Positions 11,601 to 19,635 of a stretch of 64,000 nucleotides of DNA are shown piece after piece; position 1 is the stretch's first letter; each line of letters opens with the position of its first letter. A program made the translations under genes and the position numbers. The stretch is from Mya arenaria (taxonomy: Eukaryota > Mollusca > Bivalvia > Myida > Myidae), in contig NC_069124.1 of assembly GCF_026914265.1 (NCBI RefSeq), forward strand, positions 26,196,989 through 26,260,988, written 5' to 3'. Below the pieces are notes generated by a model. It saw only the letters and a list, made by a program, of their open reading frames with translations, had not been told where the DNA came from and ran no database searches.

Positions 11601-14600
11601 TCATACAATTAATACAAAACCATCATCTTCAAGGGCAAGAATTATCCTAACATATATGTAGGAAGTAAGTTGATCTGTTGAAAGACTAAGTCGTGAGAAC
11701 TGTTTAACCATATTTTCCCTATATAACTCTATAGGCACTTTCGCTTCAGCTGATTTCTCCAAAGTTGGCAATGTTCGCAAAAAATGGCTCCTTCCAAGAC
11801 AAAAAATAAAAAAGTTGTCCAAACGTTCAATCTGTGAGAGGGCAGCTTTAATGTAAAAAAAATAATATATTTCTTTTGCATTAAAAGTTATGTGTTTATT
11901 TTGTGCATCATGCGCTATGAATTGTAAACATAGATTGTGCCCCTTTAAGCAATGGCCCGCCTTTGCTTAAAAATATTATTGGGTAAGAAATAAAAGAAGA
12001 AAAAAAACAATGAGTAAGGTTAAACCCCGCCCTAAGAAGGTCGATTTGTTTTTAACAGTTCATTTTACTTGAAGTCCTATTTTACCTGCAGCTTTTTTCT
12101 GTCGCGGTAACGATATGTGAATTTCCCATTTGTTTGATGATTTCAGATTACCATTTGGAAACTGCCTGTGACTTTGTTCAAAACTACAGTATCTTTCCCC
12201 TGGCATACAGAACCCATGCACATTCATTAGGTAAGAAGGTCATGCACAGAACCCACGCACATTCATTAGGTAAGAAGGTCATGCACAGAACCCATGCACA
12301 TTCATTAGGTAAGAAGGTCATGCACAGAACCCATGCACATTCATTAGGTAAGAAGATCATGCACAGAACCCACGCACATTCATTAGGTAAGAAGGTCATG
12401 CACAGAACCCACGCACATTCATTAGGTAAGAAGATCATGCACAGAACCCACGCACATTCATTAGGTAAGAAGATCATGCACAGAACCCACGCAGATTCAT
12501 TAGGTAAGAAGATCATGCACAAAACCCACGCACATTCATTAGGTAAGAAGATCATGCACAGAACCCACGCACATTCATTAGGTAAGAAGATCATGCACAG
12601 AACCCACGCACATTCATTAGGTAAGAAGATCATGCACAGAACCCACGCACATTCATTAGGTAAGAAGGTCATGCACAGAACCCACGCACATTCATTAGGT
12701 AAGAAGGTCATGCACAGAACCCACGCACATTCATTAGGTAAGAAGGTCATGCACAGAACCCACGCACATTCATAAGGTAAGAAGATCATGCACAGAACCC
12801 ACGCACATTCATTAGGTAAGAAGGTCATGCACAGAACCCACGCACATTCATTAGGTAAGAAGGTCATGCACAGAACCCACGCACATTCATTAGGTAAGAA
12901 GGTCATGCACAGAACCCACGCACATTCATTAGGTAAGAAGGTCATGCACAGAACCCACGCACATTCATAAGGTAAGAAGGTCATGCACAGAACCCACGCA
13001 CATTCATTAGGTAAGAAGGTCATGCACAGAACCCACGCACATTCATTAGGTAAGAAGGTCATGCACAGAACCCACGCACATTCATAAGGTAAGAAGGTCA
13101 TGCACAGAACCCACGCACATTCATTAGGTAAGAAGGTCATGCACAGAACCCACGCACATTCATTAGGTAAGAAGGTCATGCACAGAACCCACGCACATTC
13201 ATTAGGTAAGAAGGTCATGCACAGAACCCACGCACATTCATTAGGTAAGAAGATCATGCACAGAACCCACGCACATTCATTAGGTAAGAAGATCATGCAC
13301 AGAACCCACGCACATTCATTAGGTAAGAAGAGATCATGCACAGAACCCACGCAGATTCATTAGGTAAGAAGGTCATGCACAGAACCCACGCACATTCATT
13401 AGGTAAGAAGATCATGCACAGAACCCACGCAGATTTGGTATCATGAGATGGGACAATCTTGTTTTAGATTTTAAGTAATAAGATTGTGCATGTACCTGTT
13501 AAAGTCGTGGCTTTCTTGACTCAGTTATTTCCCTTTTCCTTTAATGACTATCTCTGAAAATACACTGAGTCGACCTGGGAACATAATAAGCGAAGGGCGG
13601 GGGGGGGGGGGGGGGGGGGGTTGGAGGTCTTGGACAAAAAAAAAACGTGCAAATAAATTGTATCCTTGTTGTCAAGACTTTTTCCATCATTGTTTTAATC
13701 ATGTCAAACGTTCACTCATAGGCTGACTCATTTGCAAAAACACATGGTACAGCCTCAACTCCGCTTGAGTTGGTGTATTTCCGCATTCTTAATTTCCGCG
13801 ATCCTAATTTCCGCGTTCCCATATCTCGCTAGGCGTTGTCACATCCGGTTACCAGGTTCGTGACGGACGATGGACGGAGATTGGCCGAATGTCGCCTCAA
13901 CTCCCGCAAGTATGTACAAACTTGTTGTATATCATTTCCTGTTTACCTGCCGTCTTTAAAACGAATGTGTCACTCGCTATTATCAATTCATCTTCCTGAC
14001 ATTAATTTTCGCAAATGTGCCGATTTTTTGTTTAAGACTTATTTTGTTTCTTCATTGTATCTCGCTTTTTGCCTCTTCCGTATATTTCTTTACGGTTTTC
14101 ATATTCCTTTCATGATTTATTTATTTCCTTATATATAATTCTCTTGATTTTTAAAATAATAATAATAATTTCAGTTTTCGTACCTTCCTCCCTTTGTACT
14201 TTACTTTTTCCTTCCTTATTCCCCCACTTCTACCTTCATTCGTCTTTCTCTCCCTTCTACTTCATTTACTCAGCCAATCTTCATTTGTGCCTCTGTTTCA
14301 AGCATTGTTTGTGCGTTCGCTCGTTCTTGTATTCTTTCTTTCTTTCCCAGGTTCAGGAATCACGTGACTTAAAGGGGTTCTGCATGTTCAACTTGAAGGA
14401 AACATTACAATACAAGCAAATCTAAACAAGTTCACACTTCACGGTAAAAGCAGAAAGCATAGTCTTTTATAGGCTTAGAAATACTTTCATATTTTTCTGT
14501 CAAAAAGGTTATGTAGAAATTAAGGCGGCACTCTCACAGATTGAACGTTTTGACAACTTTTTTTTTATTTTTTGTCTTGGAACGAGCCAATTTTTGCGAA

Positions 14601-16472
14601 AATCCATGGAAACCAGTTACATAAGACTGCTGACAAAAAAATAGATCGCAGATATTAATATTCAAGTTCAAAAATTGATGTTTTATGCATTTTTCTTAAA
14701 CCGTTAGTAACGATTTAAGACATAAAGCATTAATTTTCGAACAAAAATATATAAAAATCTACGATCTGATTTTTTGTCATCAATCTTATATCTTTGGTTT
14801 GCAGATATTTACGCAAAAATTTGCGTAATCCAAGACAAAAAATAAAAAAGTTGTAAGAATGGTATATCTGTGATAGTGCAGCTCTAACGCCACTTACTTA
14901 TTTTTTTACCTCAGTTATGACCCGTGGTGACCCATGTGAGAACCCCTTTAAGTCACGTGATTCCTCACCCTGATTCCTTTACACTGCATGATCATCATTT
15001 TATTTGTTTCAGACATTTTATAACGTAACAAATCCGGGCCTGGAGGTAAAGAAGGGCGACATTTTGGTACGAACACTTACATTTCTCTTCGATTGCATCT
15101 AAATTATTCATTAGTCATCAGAACTAAGTCGCTTAGTGGCCATACTCGAAGTGTCTAGCCTAAACAGTCAGAAGAACAATATAAAGATCATCGTATATAA
15201 AAATGCAAATGAAAACTTCCGTTGCGAATTTCACAACTATTTAGTAAATATATAACGCACTTAACGGGATATTTATTGGTTCTTAGCTTTTATGCTCATT
15301 TTATTCCGATATTTTATTTGCCATAAAACTTCCAGGCCGCCAGATGCACAATGAGCAGTGAGAGAGACTTTCCCACAGTTATAGGGTAAGAAATATCTAA
15401 AATCTATGGTGGCCGATATCTGTCATTTTTTCGTGTTTCGAGGAGAGTGGTGTCGAAATATTTTTGGGCGTTTTCGGGTGTATTGCACAGCTCGTTCGGA
15501 ACTCCTCGGCCATGTATCAACGGAAACAACATCGGACACAAACGGACGGTTAACAATGTTAAAATTCTTTACATTTAACTACGCTGCAAGAAGTTCGCGT
15601 AATGATTTTAATCTAGCAGTTAAACCTAAGGCTTTTTGGGGGAAATCTTAATAACTTATGCAATAATCACTTCACGGGCAAACAATTTGAACTTAGTATC
15701 ATTAAAAGTTTACGAACTACTTCAAATGATGAACCAACATACAACCAAGTTTGGTTTCGATAGTAAATTGCCGGGATGCTCCGAATATAGGAGGAGTAAA
15801 CACGTTATCTGCGCCCTGTCAATTGTCAATTTCGTTCGTATTGGCTGCCACACCACTTCACCTATGTCGCTCTTTGTAATGCCCGGACAAGGTGTTATAA
15901 TTGAAACTGTCTTGAATAGTACTAAACAGTCTCTATATGATAGGAACAACACGAAAACCCTGAAAACATGCAACAACGTGGCAACGAAATTTTTGTCCGT
16001 CAACTCTCCCGTAAGCAACAGATGTCAGAATTGGGTCACCATTTAACTATTACTTTAAATGTTTTAAGACAAAAGGGAAGGAAAATAGTGGCACTTTATT
16101 ACCTATCCCGTTAGTTTCCATACAGTTCTGAATGCCACGTAAAAATAGCCATATATATTGTATAACTTCCTTATTTGAAAATGTCAAAAAGGACATCAAG
16201 AGGAATAAACAAAATATAGTTTTCGCTAAAATTAGTCAATTATTAACCTTATTTTTTCCTCGCCCAGACCCAGAAATGAGGACGAGATGTGTAACTTCTA
16301 CATTCTATACTACACGGCCCACCGTGGCCGCCTCCGCGTGCAGTACTGTCTGAGGGACGCTCGAACCTTCCACTGGCGCGACTACATGTCGAACCTCCCG
16401 GCGTCCGCGAGCTCCACTTCCGGTTTGCCGCCATTCACGCGTCACGACCCTCACGCAGCGGTTTCGACCTGA
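2551..16472 (+). CDS. PHM: Peptidylglycine alpha-hydroxylating monooxygenase (PHM), 12 exons
   Basis: Copper- and ascorbate-dependent enzyme of the secretory pathway that hydroxylates C-terminal glycine of peptides, the first step of neuropeptide amidation. Exons by reading: 2551-2658, 3627-3681, 5349-5469, 6773-6849, 7586-7663, 8237-8285, 8722-8786, 12147-12230, 13833-13909, 15013-15066, 15336-15385, 16268-16472. They sum to 1023 bases, all phases fit, 340 residues. Residues 1-17 are a signal peptide (MESVIVFSVLVWFAVAL). CuA ligands: H67/H68 (VAHHMMVYGC) and H140 (IQIHY). CuB ligands: H208/H210 (RTHAHSLG) and M280 (DEMCNFY). Four family disulphides can be paired (C42-C86, C74-C98, C192-C300, C260-C281). 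The protein ends soon after the PHM core, so the lyase (PAL) half is absent, as in insect PHM. Homology is judged from remembered rat PHM motifs. The exon 8 donor is amplified into a minisatellite. Confidence 0.93.
2768..3122. mobile_element. MITE family B, copy 1
   Basis: Termini AAGCTGCACTCTCACAGATT and TTGTTAGAGTGCAGCTTTAA are inverted; internal dyad around AAACCGTTACTTACGGTTTA with flanking ATCAGATCGCAGATTTTCAT and its complement. In PHM intron 2. Confidence 0.8.
3275..3548. mobile_element. Inverted-repeat element with internal 15-bp repeat
   Basis: TGTTCAGAACTTTGTTGAAG at the left is matched by GTTAACTTTAACAAAGTTCT..GAACA at the right. Inside, the 15-mer GTTAACGTCACTGTT is repeated about four to five times (3308-3372). 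The same terminus occurs at 45692. Confidence 0.7.
3627..3681 (+). CDS. PHM: PHM exon 2
   Basis: Acceptor TCTTAG and donor ATAG|GTATTT. Encodes EDALMCHASELEPEEAYI, aligning with the rat segment around YFCMSMRIPVDEEAFVI; C42 is the first half of the conserved C42-C86 pair. Ends in phase 1, matching the next exon. Confidence 0.88.
3818..4108. mobile_element. GC-rich MITE family C, copy 1
   Basis: Terminal inverted repeats TGCACCAGTCAATTGTAACC..GGTTACAATTGACTGGTGCA, each followed inward by a C or G tract of about 10 and GGTCCGGGG-type sequence. Interior is much more GC-rich than the surroundings. TTA flanks both ends as a possible target duplication. Small open frames inside are by-products of the GC content. 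Confidence 0.88.
4290..4935. repeat. Diverged tandem repeat, period about 260 bp, with dyad
   Basis: GATTACGAACAGTCTCAACT (4352), GATTACGAACTGTCTCAACT (4611) and CATTACGAACATGTCAAGTC (4869) recur at about 260 bp, each with ACTCAGA-rich flanks. A further weak echo (GAATCTGAGTCTTGACTCGG) is near 5221. In PHM intron 2. Confidence 0.65.
5349..5469 (+). CDS. PHM: PHM exon 3: CuA histidine pair
   Basis: The acceptor is CACAG at 5344-5348; an upstream AG at 5336 would read into an in-frame TAA, so 5349 is preferred. Residues FKPHASRDVAHHMMVYGC hold the CuA His-His pair (H67, H68) and C74. The end carries WACGEMDDTSD and donor AG|GTACTT in phase 2. Confidence 0.92.
5820..5975 (+). mobile_element. 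tRNA-derived SINE remnant, plus orientation
   Basis: GGTTACCGCAGTGGTTAGTG and CCGATTCCCGGTCCGG resemble A and B boxes. The tail GGTGACCAAGCCGGACATGT, TGGTTACTCCGGTTACCCAC is shared with the minus-oriented copy at about 32715-32900. Confidence 0.65.
6379..6710. mobile_element. GC-rich MITE family C, copy 2
   Basis: Same termini and interior as the copy at 3.8 kb, with long shared stretches (GGTATACCGGGGATAGCCGG, GGCCCCGCAGTGCCGGGTGA) plus an extra 40-bp segment. High identity of the two copies suggests recent movement. Lies just before PHM exon 4. Confidence 0.88.
6773..6849 (+). CDS. PHM: PHM exon 4
   Basis: Acceptor CCTTAG, donor CTG|GTAAGC. Encodes SVCGDGERQILWAWAMDAEG and then KAFPP, aligning with the PHM segment ILYAWARNAPPTRLP. 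C98 pairs with C74. Phase in 2, phase out 1. Confidence 0.9.
7019..7163. mobile_element. Foldback element with GAGCCAA/TTGGCTC arms, copy 1
   Basis: CAGTCGAAACCCATTGGCTC at the left is inverted at the right as GAGCCAACGGGTTTCGACTG. A second copy is at 43817-43978. Confidence 0.75.
7586..7663 (+). CDS. PHM: PHM exon 5: third CuA ligand
   Basis: Acceptor TTTTTCAG, donor AAAC|GTAACT. Encodes DVGFRVGGDTGINHVV then IQIHYTHASK; H140 is the third CuA ligand and Q138 the conserved glutamine before it. The motif GFRVGG is nearly identical to vertebrate PHM. Confidence 0.93.
7901..7950 (+). repeat. (ATAAC)10 microsatellite
   Basis: Ten perfect 5-bp units. CAAACCTTCCCCGAAGTT occurs both just before it (7882) and 140 bp later (8021), so the array sits between two short direct repeats. 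Confidence 0.95.
8237..8786 (+). CDS. PHM: PHM exons 6 and 7
   Basis: Exon 6 (8237-8285) encodes NETDTSGVTIQFTKN and has threonine where vertebrate PHM has C186. Exon 7 (8722-8786) encodes LTYQAGYYVLYTYGYIPPHT, aligning with the rat segment PLIAGMYLMMSVDTVIPAGE. Intron 6 (8286-8721) holds part of a dispersed repeat also seen at 25.3 kb. Confidence 0.88.
8425..8575 (+). repeat. Dispersed repeat family F, copy 1
   Basis: AAATGAGAAGGCAGTATATC and AAATCAGGTGAAGCGGTAGG, GTGGCTGG..AAAGTTAGCGGGTAGTTTAC match the segment at 25.2-25.5 kb. Confidence 0.7.
8940..9307. mobile_element. MITE family D, copy 1
   Basis: Ends ATGCTCTCTTACTCCCAAGT and TTGAATAAGAGTGTCCCTTT with interior GAATATTAGCACTCACCAAT. 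Other copies are at 17.3, 29.6, 33.8, 55.2 and 61.6 kb. Confidence 0.75.
9590..9632. repeat. Short perfect hairpin
   Basis: CAGTGAAAATATCA, then a 3-base centre, then TGATATTTTCACTG. Function unknown; probably a relic of a foldback element in PHM intron 7. Confidence 0.7.
10536..10846. repeat. Two tandem copies of a palindromic 140-bp unit
   Basis: TTCACTCGTGGCTTCGCCAC and the closing ACTCGTGAA occur near 10605 and 10736, each flanked by TGATCATAAAAAAACTACAT and ACTGAAATAAACAAATATCC. CACTCGTGG-CTTCG-CCACTCGTG forms a tight hairpin in each copy. Confidence 0.85.
10849..11851. mobile_element. MITE family B, copy 2, split by an insertion
   Basis: The left part 10849-11130 (AGCTGCTCTCTCACAGATTT, AAACCGTTACTTACGGTTTA) and the right part about 11775-11851 (AATGGCTCCTTCCAAGACAA, CTGTGAGAGGGCAGCTTTAA) belong to one element; about 640 bp of unrelated AT-rich sequence separates them. 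Confidence 0.7.
12147..12230 (+). CDS. PHM: PHM exon 8: CuB HxH site, seed of the 39-bp array
   Basis: Acceptor GATTTCAG; first donor TTAG|GTAAGA at 12230/12231. Encodes DYHLETACDFVQNY and then LAYRTHAHSLG, with the CuB ligands H208 and H210. Joined to exon 9 (GC GTT GTC) it gives HSLG-VVTSGYQVRDG, matching rat HHLGKVVSGYRVRNG with one residue fewer. The last 23 bases of this exon plus the first 16 intron bases are the unit repeated downstream, so which of the donors is used cannot be decided from sequence alone. Confidence 0.9.
   Translation: MTIWKLPVTLFKTTVSFPWHTEPMHIH
12208..13436 (+). repeat. 39-bp minisatellite made from the PHM exon 8/intron 8 junction
   Basis: Thirty-one full units of 39 bp plus a truncated 32nd, starting with CAGAACCCAYGCACATTCAT and continuing TAGGTAAGAAGRTCATGCA. 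The first unit is the real 3' end of PHM exon 8 with its splice donor. Each unit reads RTHAHSLGKK(V/I)MH in the PHM frame and carries donor TTAG|GTAAGA. The TTA-to-TAA change breaks the frame in units 15, 20 and 23 (stops at 12773, 12968, 13085). One unit near 13330 has a 2-base insertion. Variants (GTC/ATC, CAT/CAC, one GCAGATTC) are clustered, suggesting recent unequal exchange. The reverse strand is also open over most of it, as expected of a 3n repeat. Confidence 0.97.
13599..13620 (+). repeat. G homopolymer, 22 bases
   Basis: Uninterrupted G run 160 bp after the 39-bp array in PHM intron 8. Length is likely to vary between alleles or reads. Confidence 0.9.
13833..13909 (+). CDS. PHM: PHM exon 9
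   Basis: Acceptor CTCGCTAG, donor CAA|GTATGT. Encodes VVTSGYQVRDGRWTEIGRMS then PQLPQ; the last element is an exact PHM signature. It starts in phase 1, which is the phase of every 39-bp repeat donor upstream. Confidence 0.93.
14035..14350 (+). repeat. Pyrimidine-rich tract
   Basis: T/C-rich low-complexity sequence (TCCTCCCTTTGTAC, TTCGTCTTTCTCTCCC) in PHM intron 9. The short open frames across it have no protein character. Confidence 0.7.
14523..14888. mobile_element. MITE family B, copy 3
   Basis: Begins GGCGGCACTCTCACAGATTG and ends CTGTGATAGTGCAGCTCTAA, with the same internal GCAGAT/ATCTAC dyad. In PHM intron 9. Confidence 0.78.
15013..15385 (+). CDS. PHM: PHM exons 10 and 11
   Basis: Exon 10 (15013-15066) encodes TFYNVTNPGLEVKKGDIL, aligning with AFYPVGHPVDVSFGDLL. 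Exon 11 (15336-15385) encodes AARCTMSSERDFPTVIG, aligning with AARCVFTGEGRTEATHIG; C260 pairs with C281 of the last exon. Confidence 0.9.
15480..15790. mobile_element. Foldback MITE, family A, copy 2
   Basis: GGAACTCCTCGGCCATGTAT and ACATCGGACACAAACGGACG match copy 1; the right arm (ACCAAGTTTGGTTTCGATAG, GGGATGCTCCGAATA) is a diverged inverted repeat. It lies in PHM intron 11. Confidence 0.6.
16268..16472 (+). CDS. PHM: PHM exon 12: M ligand and stop
   Basis: Acceptor CGCCCAG. Encodes GPRNEDEMCNFYILYY, where M280 is the methionine CuB ligand, then VQYCLRDARTF and a 40-residue tail ending AAVST-stop (TGA 16470-16472). A polyadenylation signal AATAAA lies at 16538-16543. A damaged tandem copy of this exon follows at about 16890-17115. 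Confidence 0.92.
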
Positions 16473-16537
16473 TATAAAGGATGACAATGATTTGTTGTGA
16501 GAAGCTGCAGGGGGATTTGCTATTGTATATGTTTTGC

Positions 16538-16543
16538 AATAAA
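16538..16543 (+). terminator. PHM polyadenylation signal AATAAA
   Basis: Canonical hexamer 66 bases after the PHM stop codon. No other canonical hexamer was noticed between stop and this site. Confidence 0.6.
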
Positions 16544-16889
16544 TCAAACGAGTTTTAGTGAAAGCTTCGAACTTGATACTTTAAACGCTGACTGAACATG
16601 GCCTTCAATATCAACCTTCTAGTATAATGTAACCTAATCCAGACATACCTTTCCATTGTAAGGTATATTGAAATGGAAAACTGTAATAGAATATCAGTAT
16701 CACTTTAATAACTACGAGGAGTCTGATAGCAAATACAAAGAAAGTTTTATGATTAAGTGACCTAAGTGTTTAAGTTTTCTTAGAAAAGATGCAAGTATAT
16801 ATATACGTACATCAGTTCGTGTGGCAAAGCAAAAAAACAACAACAGAGCATCTGATCATTCTCCTGGCTTTTACAAATGTATTAAATAT

Positions 16890-17115
16890 TAACCAACTTC
16901 TACATCCTTTTTTAACGCGGTTAACCATGGCCGATATCACGTGCAGTACTGTCTGAGGGACGCGGGCAGGTTCCACAGGCATGACTTCCTGTCCAACATT
17001 CATGCGTCTGCGAGCTCAACTCGCGTTCTGCCGCTACTCACCCATCACGACCCTCACCGGCTGTGGTTTCGACCTTATGTCGATGAGAGATCGTTAAACG
17101 TTGTTAATGCGTGAC
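16890..17115 (+). pseudogene. Decayed duplicate of PHM exon 12
   Basis: From AACTTCTACATCC onward the sequence matches exon 12, with CAGTACTGTCTGAGGGACGC shared exactly, then FHRHDFLSN.HASASST and HHDPH in place of FHWRDYMSNLPASASST and RHDPH. The equivalent of NFYILYYTAHRG reads NFYILF then TAA, and indels follow, so the DEMCN ligand segment is lost. No convincing acceptor precedes it. Best read as a pseudo-exon from tandem duplication, although it extends past the real stop position (WFRPYVDERSLNVVNA). Confidence 0.85.
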
Positions 17116-17345
17116 GCCTTGGAAATATAATCGTATTTTGTGAGGACATTAATGGCTAGAAAGCTTTGTTTCTCCTTTTGTGTTTTCATAGACTGTGGTC
17201 GTCAATACTGATTATCTGAATTGATATTCGTTCAATACATACACAAAAGAGTTCCTGTCATGCTTTCTCGTACATGCATAATGTATTGTTTCTGATGGAA
17301 TCCGGTTGGCGTATTCATTCTTTATATTCCATTCTTCGTATTTAA

Positions 17346-17710
17346 AGATGCACTCTTACTCCCAAATACGATTTACCACAATTTTGTTTTAATATTCCTA
17401 AAAGGATAAATAAATGTCAAAAACAATGGTTCTCATGAAAGATATCGAGTTTAATTTGAAAGAAATAAGCAAACAACACAGTATTTCTACCTTATGCGAC
17501 TAAAGTTGACCACAGTAAATCTTTTAGCATTCACTATTCATTTAATATTTTTGCGCTTTCTGCTATAAGATTTACGGTAACAATCTTTTTATCAGGTAGT
17601 TATTTTTTTCAATAAAAGCATAATTTAGTAAGTTCAAGGTTTATCAATCAAAATTTATATTTGTTAGACATGTGTATGTCTTGATTTTGAATAAGAGTGT
17701 CACTTTAAAG
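17346..17710. mobile_element. MITE family D, copy 2
   Basis: GATGCACTCTTACTCCCAAA at the left, TTGAATAAGAGTGTCACTTT at the right; in the spacer between PHM and NWD. Confidence 0.8.
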
Positions 17711-19490
17711 GACATTTTCTTTGTTCAGTAAAATAATTTAAAAAGAAGAAGAAATTTAATTGCGATATTGTATGTTGTAAATTAATTTTAACTGCTGATG
17801 ATGGACGATACACAGCGGCAATGCATGTCAGAGGCGAATGTGGTTCACCTCAAAACAATAGCGGATTGAAAAGACAAAAACAAAACAAAATCGGGGAAAT
17901 GCTTCCTATACAAACTTAATGAAATAAGTTACGTTCACTAGCGGATCAAGGGGAGGGGGCATCCGGCGCACGACCCCACCCCTAAAATCGTCAAATTTAC
18001 CTTTTATCTCAACATAGGAGACCAAAGTAATTAAATTCGTCCCCAAATGCACCATTAGCGACTAGAAACTAGAACTGTTATGGTTTTCTTTGATGAGTAC
18101 ACCCCCCCCCCCCCCAAACACACACACACTGCCAACACGTTAAACCGAATACATTTTAGTTCCTAGTCAAAAGGTTACGCCCCTAAGCTACGTCCCTCTA
18201 ACGTCAAATCATGGATCCGCCCCCAACATTCCCCTCCACCCCGATATCAAGAAAACCCTTCACCTCTGATTTATTATAGAAACATAGAGGCTTCAAGTTT
18301 TACCCTAACCCCTTCCATCCCAAGCTTTCCCTACGCCTATTGAACGCCGCCCGAAATCTGCCTATCGATTGGTGAAAATCAGTATCTAGATCGCTCTGAT
18401 ATTTACAACGTTGTCATGTGAAAAATAAACAAAATATCGTGACAGTTTTTAACAAAGATAATGGAAAACATTTCAAAATGTTTCTTTAATTTAAATTCAA
18501 ACAGTTTTGAACTTAAATTAATTTACATATCTACAGCATTTGAAACGTGTTTTATATTTATATATAGCCCATTACTTAAATGCACCGCGCGATGCGAATG
18601 ACTGGTTGCCAATGTAAACAAACGCCACGCCCAAATTGATAGCGACCAGGCGCTTTATCGTTAAACCTATAATGCACTACCATCGATTACTAATAAGACA
18701 GTGGTGCGAGTTTATAGAAAGGTTTCACATACAGTACCGGAAATTATAAGTGTTATATACAACCAGATCATTCACTACTGTGAATATGTAGACCATAAAT
18801 GCCTTAACTCATTTAAGGTACGTGTTAAGATTACGATGTTTGTGAAATCTCTTTTCATCTATTCAATTCTTCATGGATAAGTTTAAGCCTTCACTCTGGA
18901 TTTGTAATCAATGAACTTTTAACTGGAGTACAACTGGCTAACGTGCTTTAGAATTGATCTGGTGAAACACATTTTCGCTGGTTCATACATCTTTCATGCG
19001 GGGAGGCATTTAAACCGCTTCATTCATTGTGGTATGAACCATACATATGTTTCGAGCGTTTTTAGTTTATATAGCTGTTATATAAATGTAAACAGTGGTG
19101 GTTGTATGGTTTTCGTTTAACGGAAGTGGAGACAAACAGACAGAGACAGCTAAACGGACACATGCTGAAAACAACAGTCCTCTATACAGTTTACCTTATA
19201 AGAGGCATACCCGGAATATTTTCTTGAAACATCGGAAATTTAAGAATATGAAATGGACGTCTTAACCCATAAATACATTTTTTATAAAATACGGATATAT
19301 AAAGGCATACAAACAAATATATTTATGAACTAATTTTTAACTTGGTTTAAGTTTAGAAAGCCAGTTATACATGAATGCATATCGATAAATAGAATAGCTC
19401 TGATCGAAGGATTGATGGTGTTAAACGCATGTATTTTAAGTGGATCTTAGTTCTGAGTTGAGTTAAGTCGGGGGGAAGGACTAAAACAAG

Positions 19491-19635
19491 ATGGGTCCCA
19501 TGTCGACTGACCCCCGGGGGAGTGGAGGAATGCCGGAAGTGGCGGTGGACCCGGGGCTCCTAGATGGAACCCTGGATGAAGTACCGGAAGTGGGTTCCAA
19601 GATTATCCGTGTCTTCCTCAGTTCGACCTTCTCAG
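19491..19635 (+). CDS. NWD1/NWD2-like: NWD exon 1
   Basis: ATG in context CAAGATGG. A Pro/Gly-rich leader of about 34 residues is followed by GSKIIRVFLSSTFS, the first strand of the DUF4062/TIR-like domain. Donor TCAG|GTGAGT, phase 1. A second in-frame ATG lies three codons downstream (19500), so the exact start is uncertain by three residues. Confidence 0.9.

Larger units (their letters stand above)
16544..19490. other. Spacer between PHM and NWD
   Basis: Contains the PHM exon 12 relic (16890-17115), a family D MITE (17346-17710), a C run near 18104 and otherwise no coding signal. The stretch 18575-18700 is locally CpG-rich (CCGCGCGATGCGAATGACTG) and may belong to the NWD promoter; this is inference. 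Confidence 0.5.

Noticed and set aside
12184-13350. 388-residue open frame on the minus strand of the 39-bp array
   Set aside because: It is the complement of a 3n-period repeat and consists only of the 13-residue reverse translation; no promoter, splice sites or non-repeat domain.
12208-13436. CRISPR-like array
   Set aside because: Units are contiguous and lack unique spacers; the same holds for the 35-bp and 19-bp arrays. The context is eukaryotic.
15636-16046. 136-residue open frame
   Set aside because: Begins inside a foldback element and ends before PHM exon 12; no family resemblance and no coding-like codon use.
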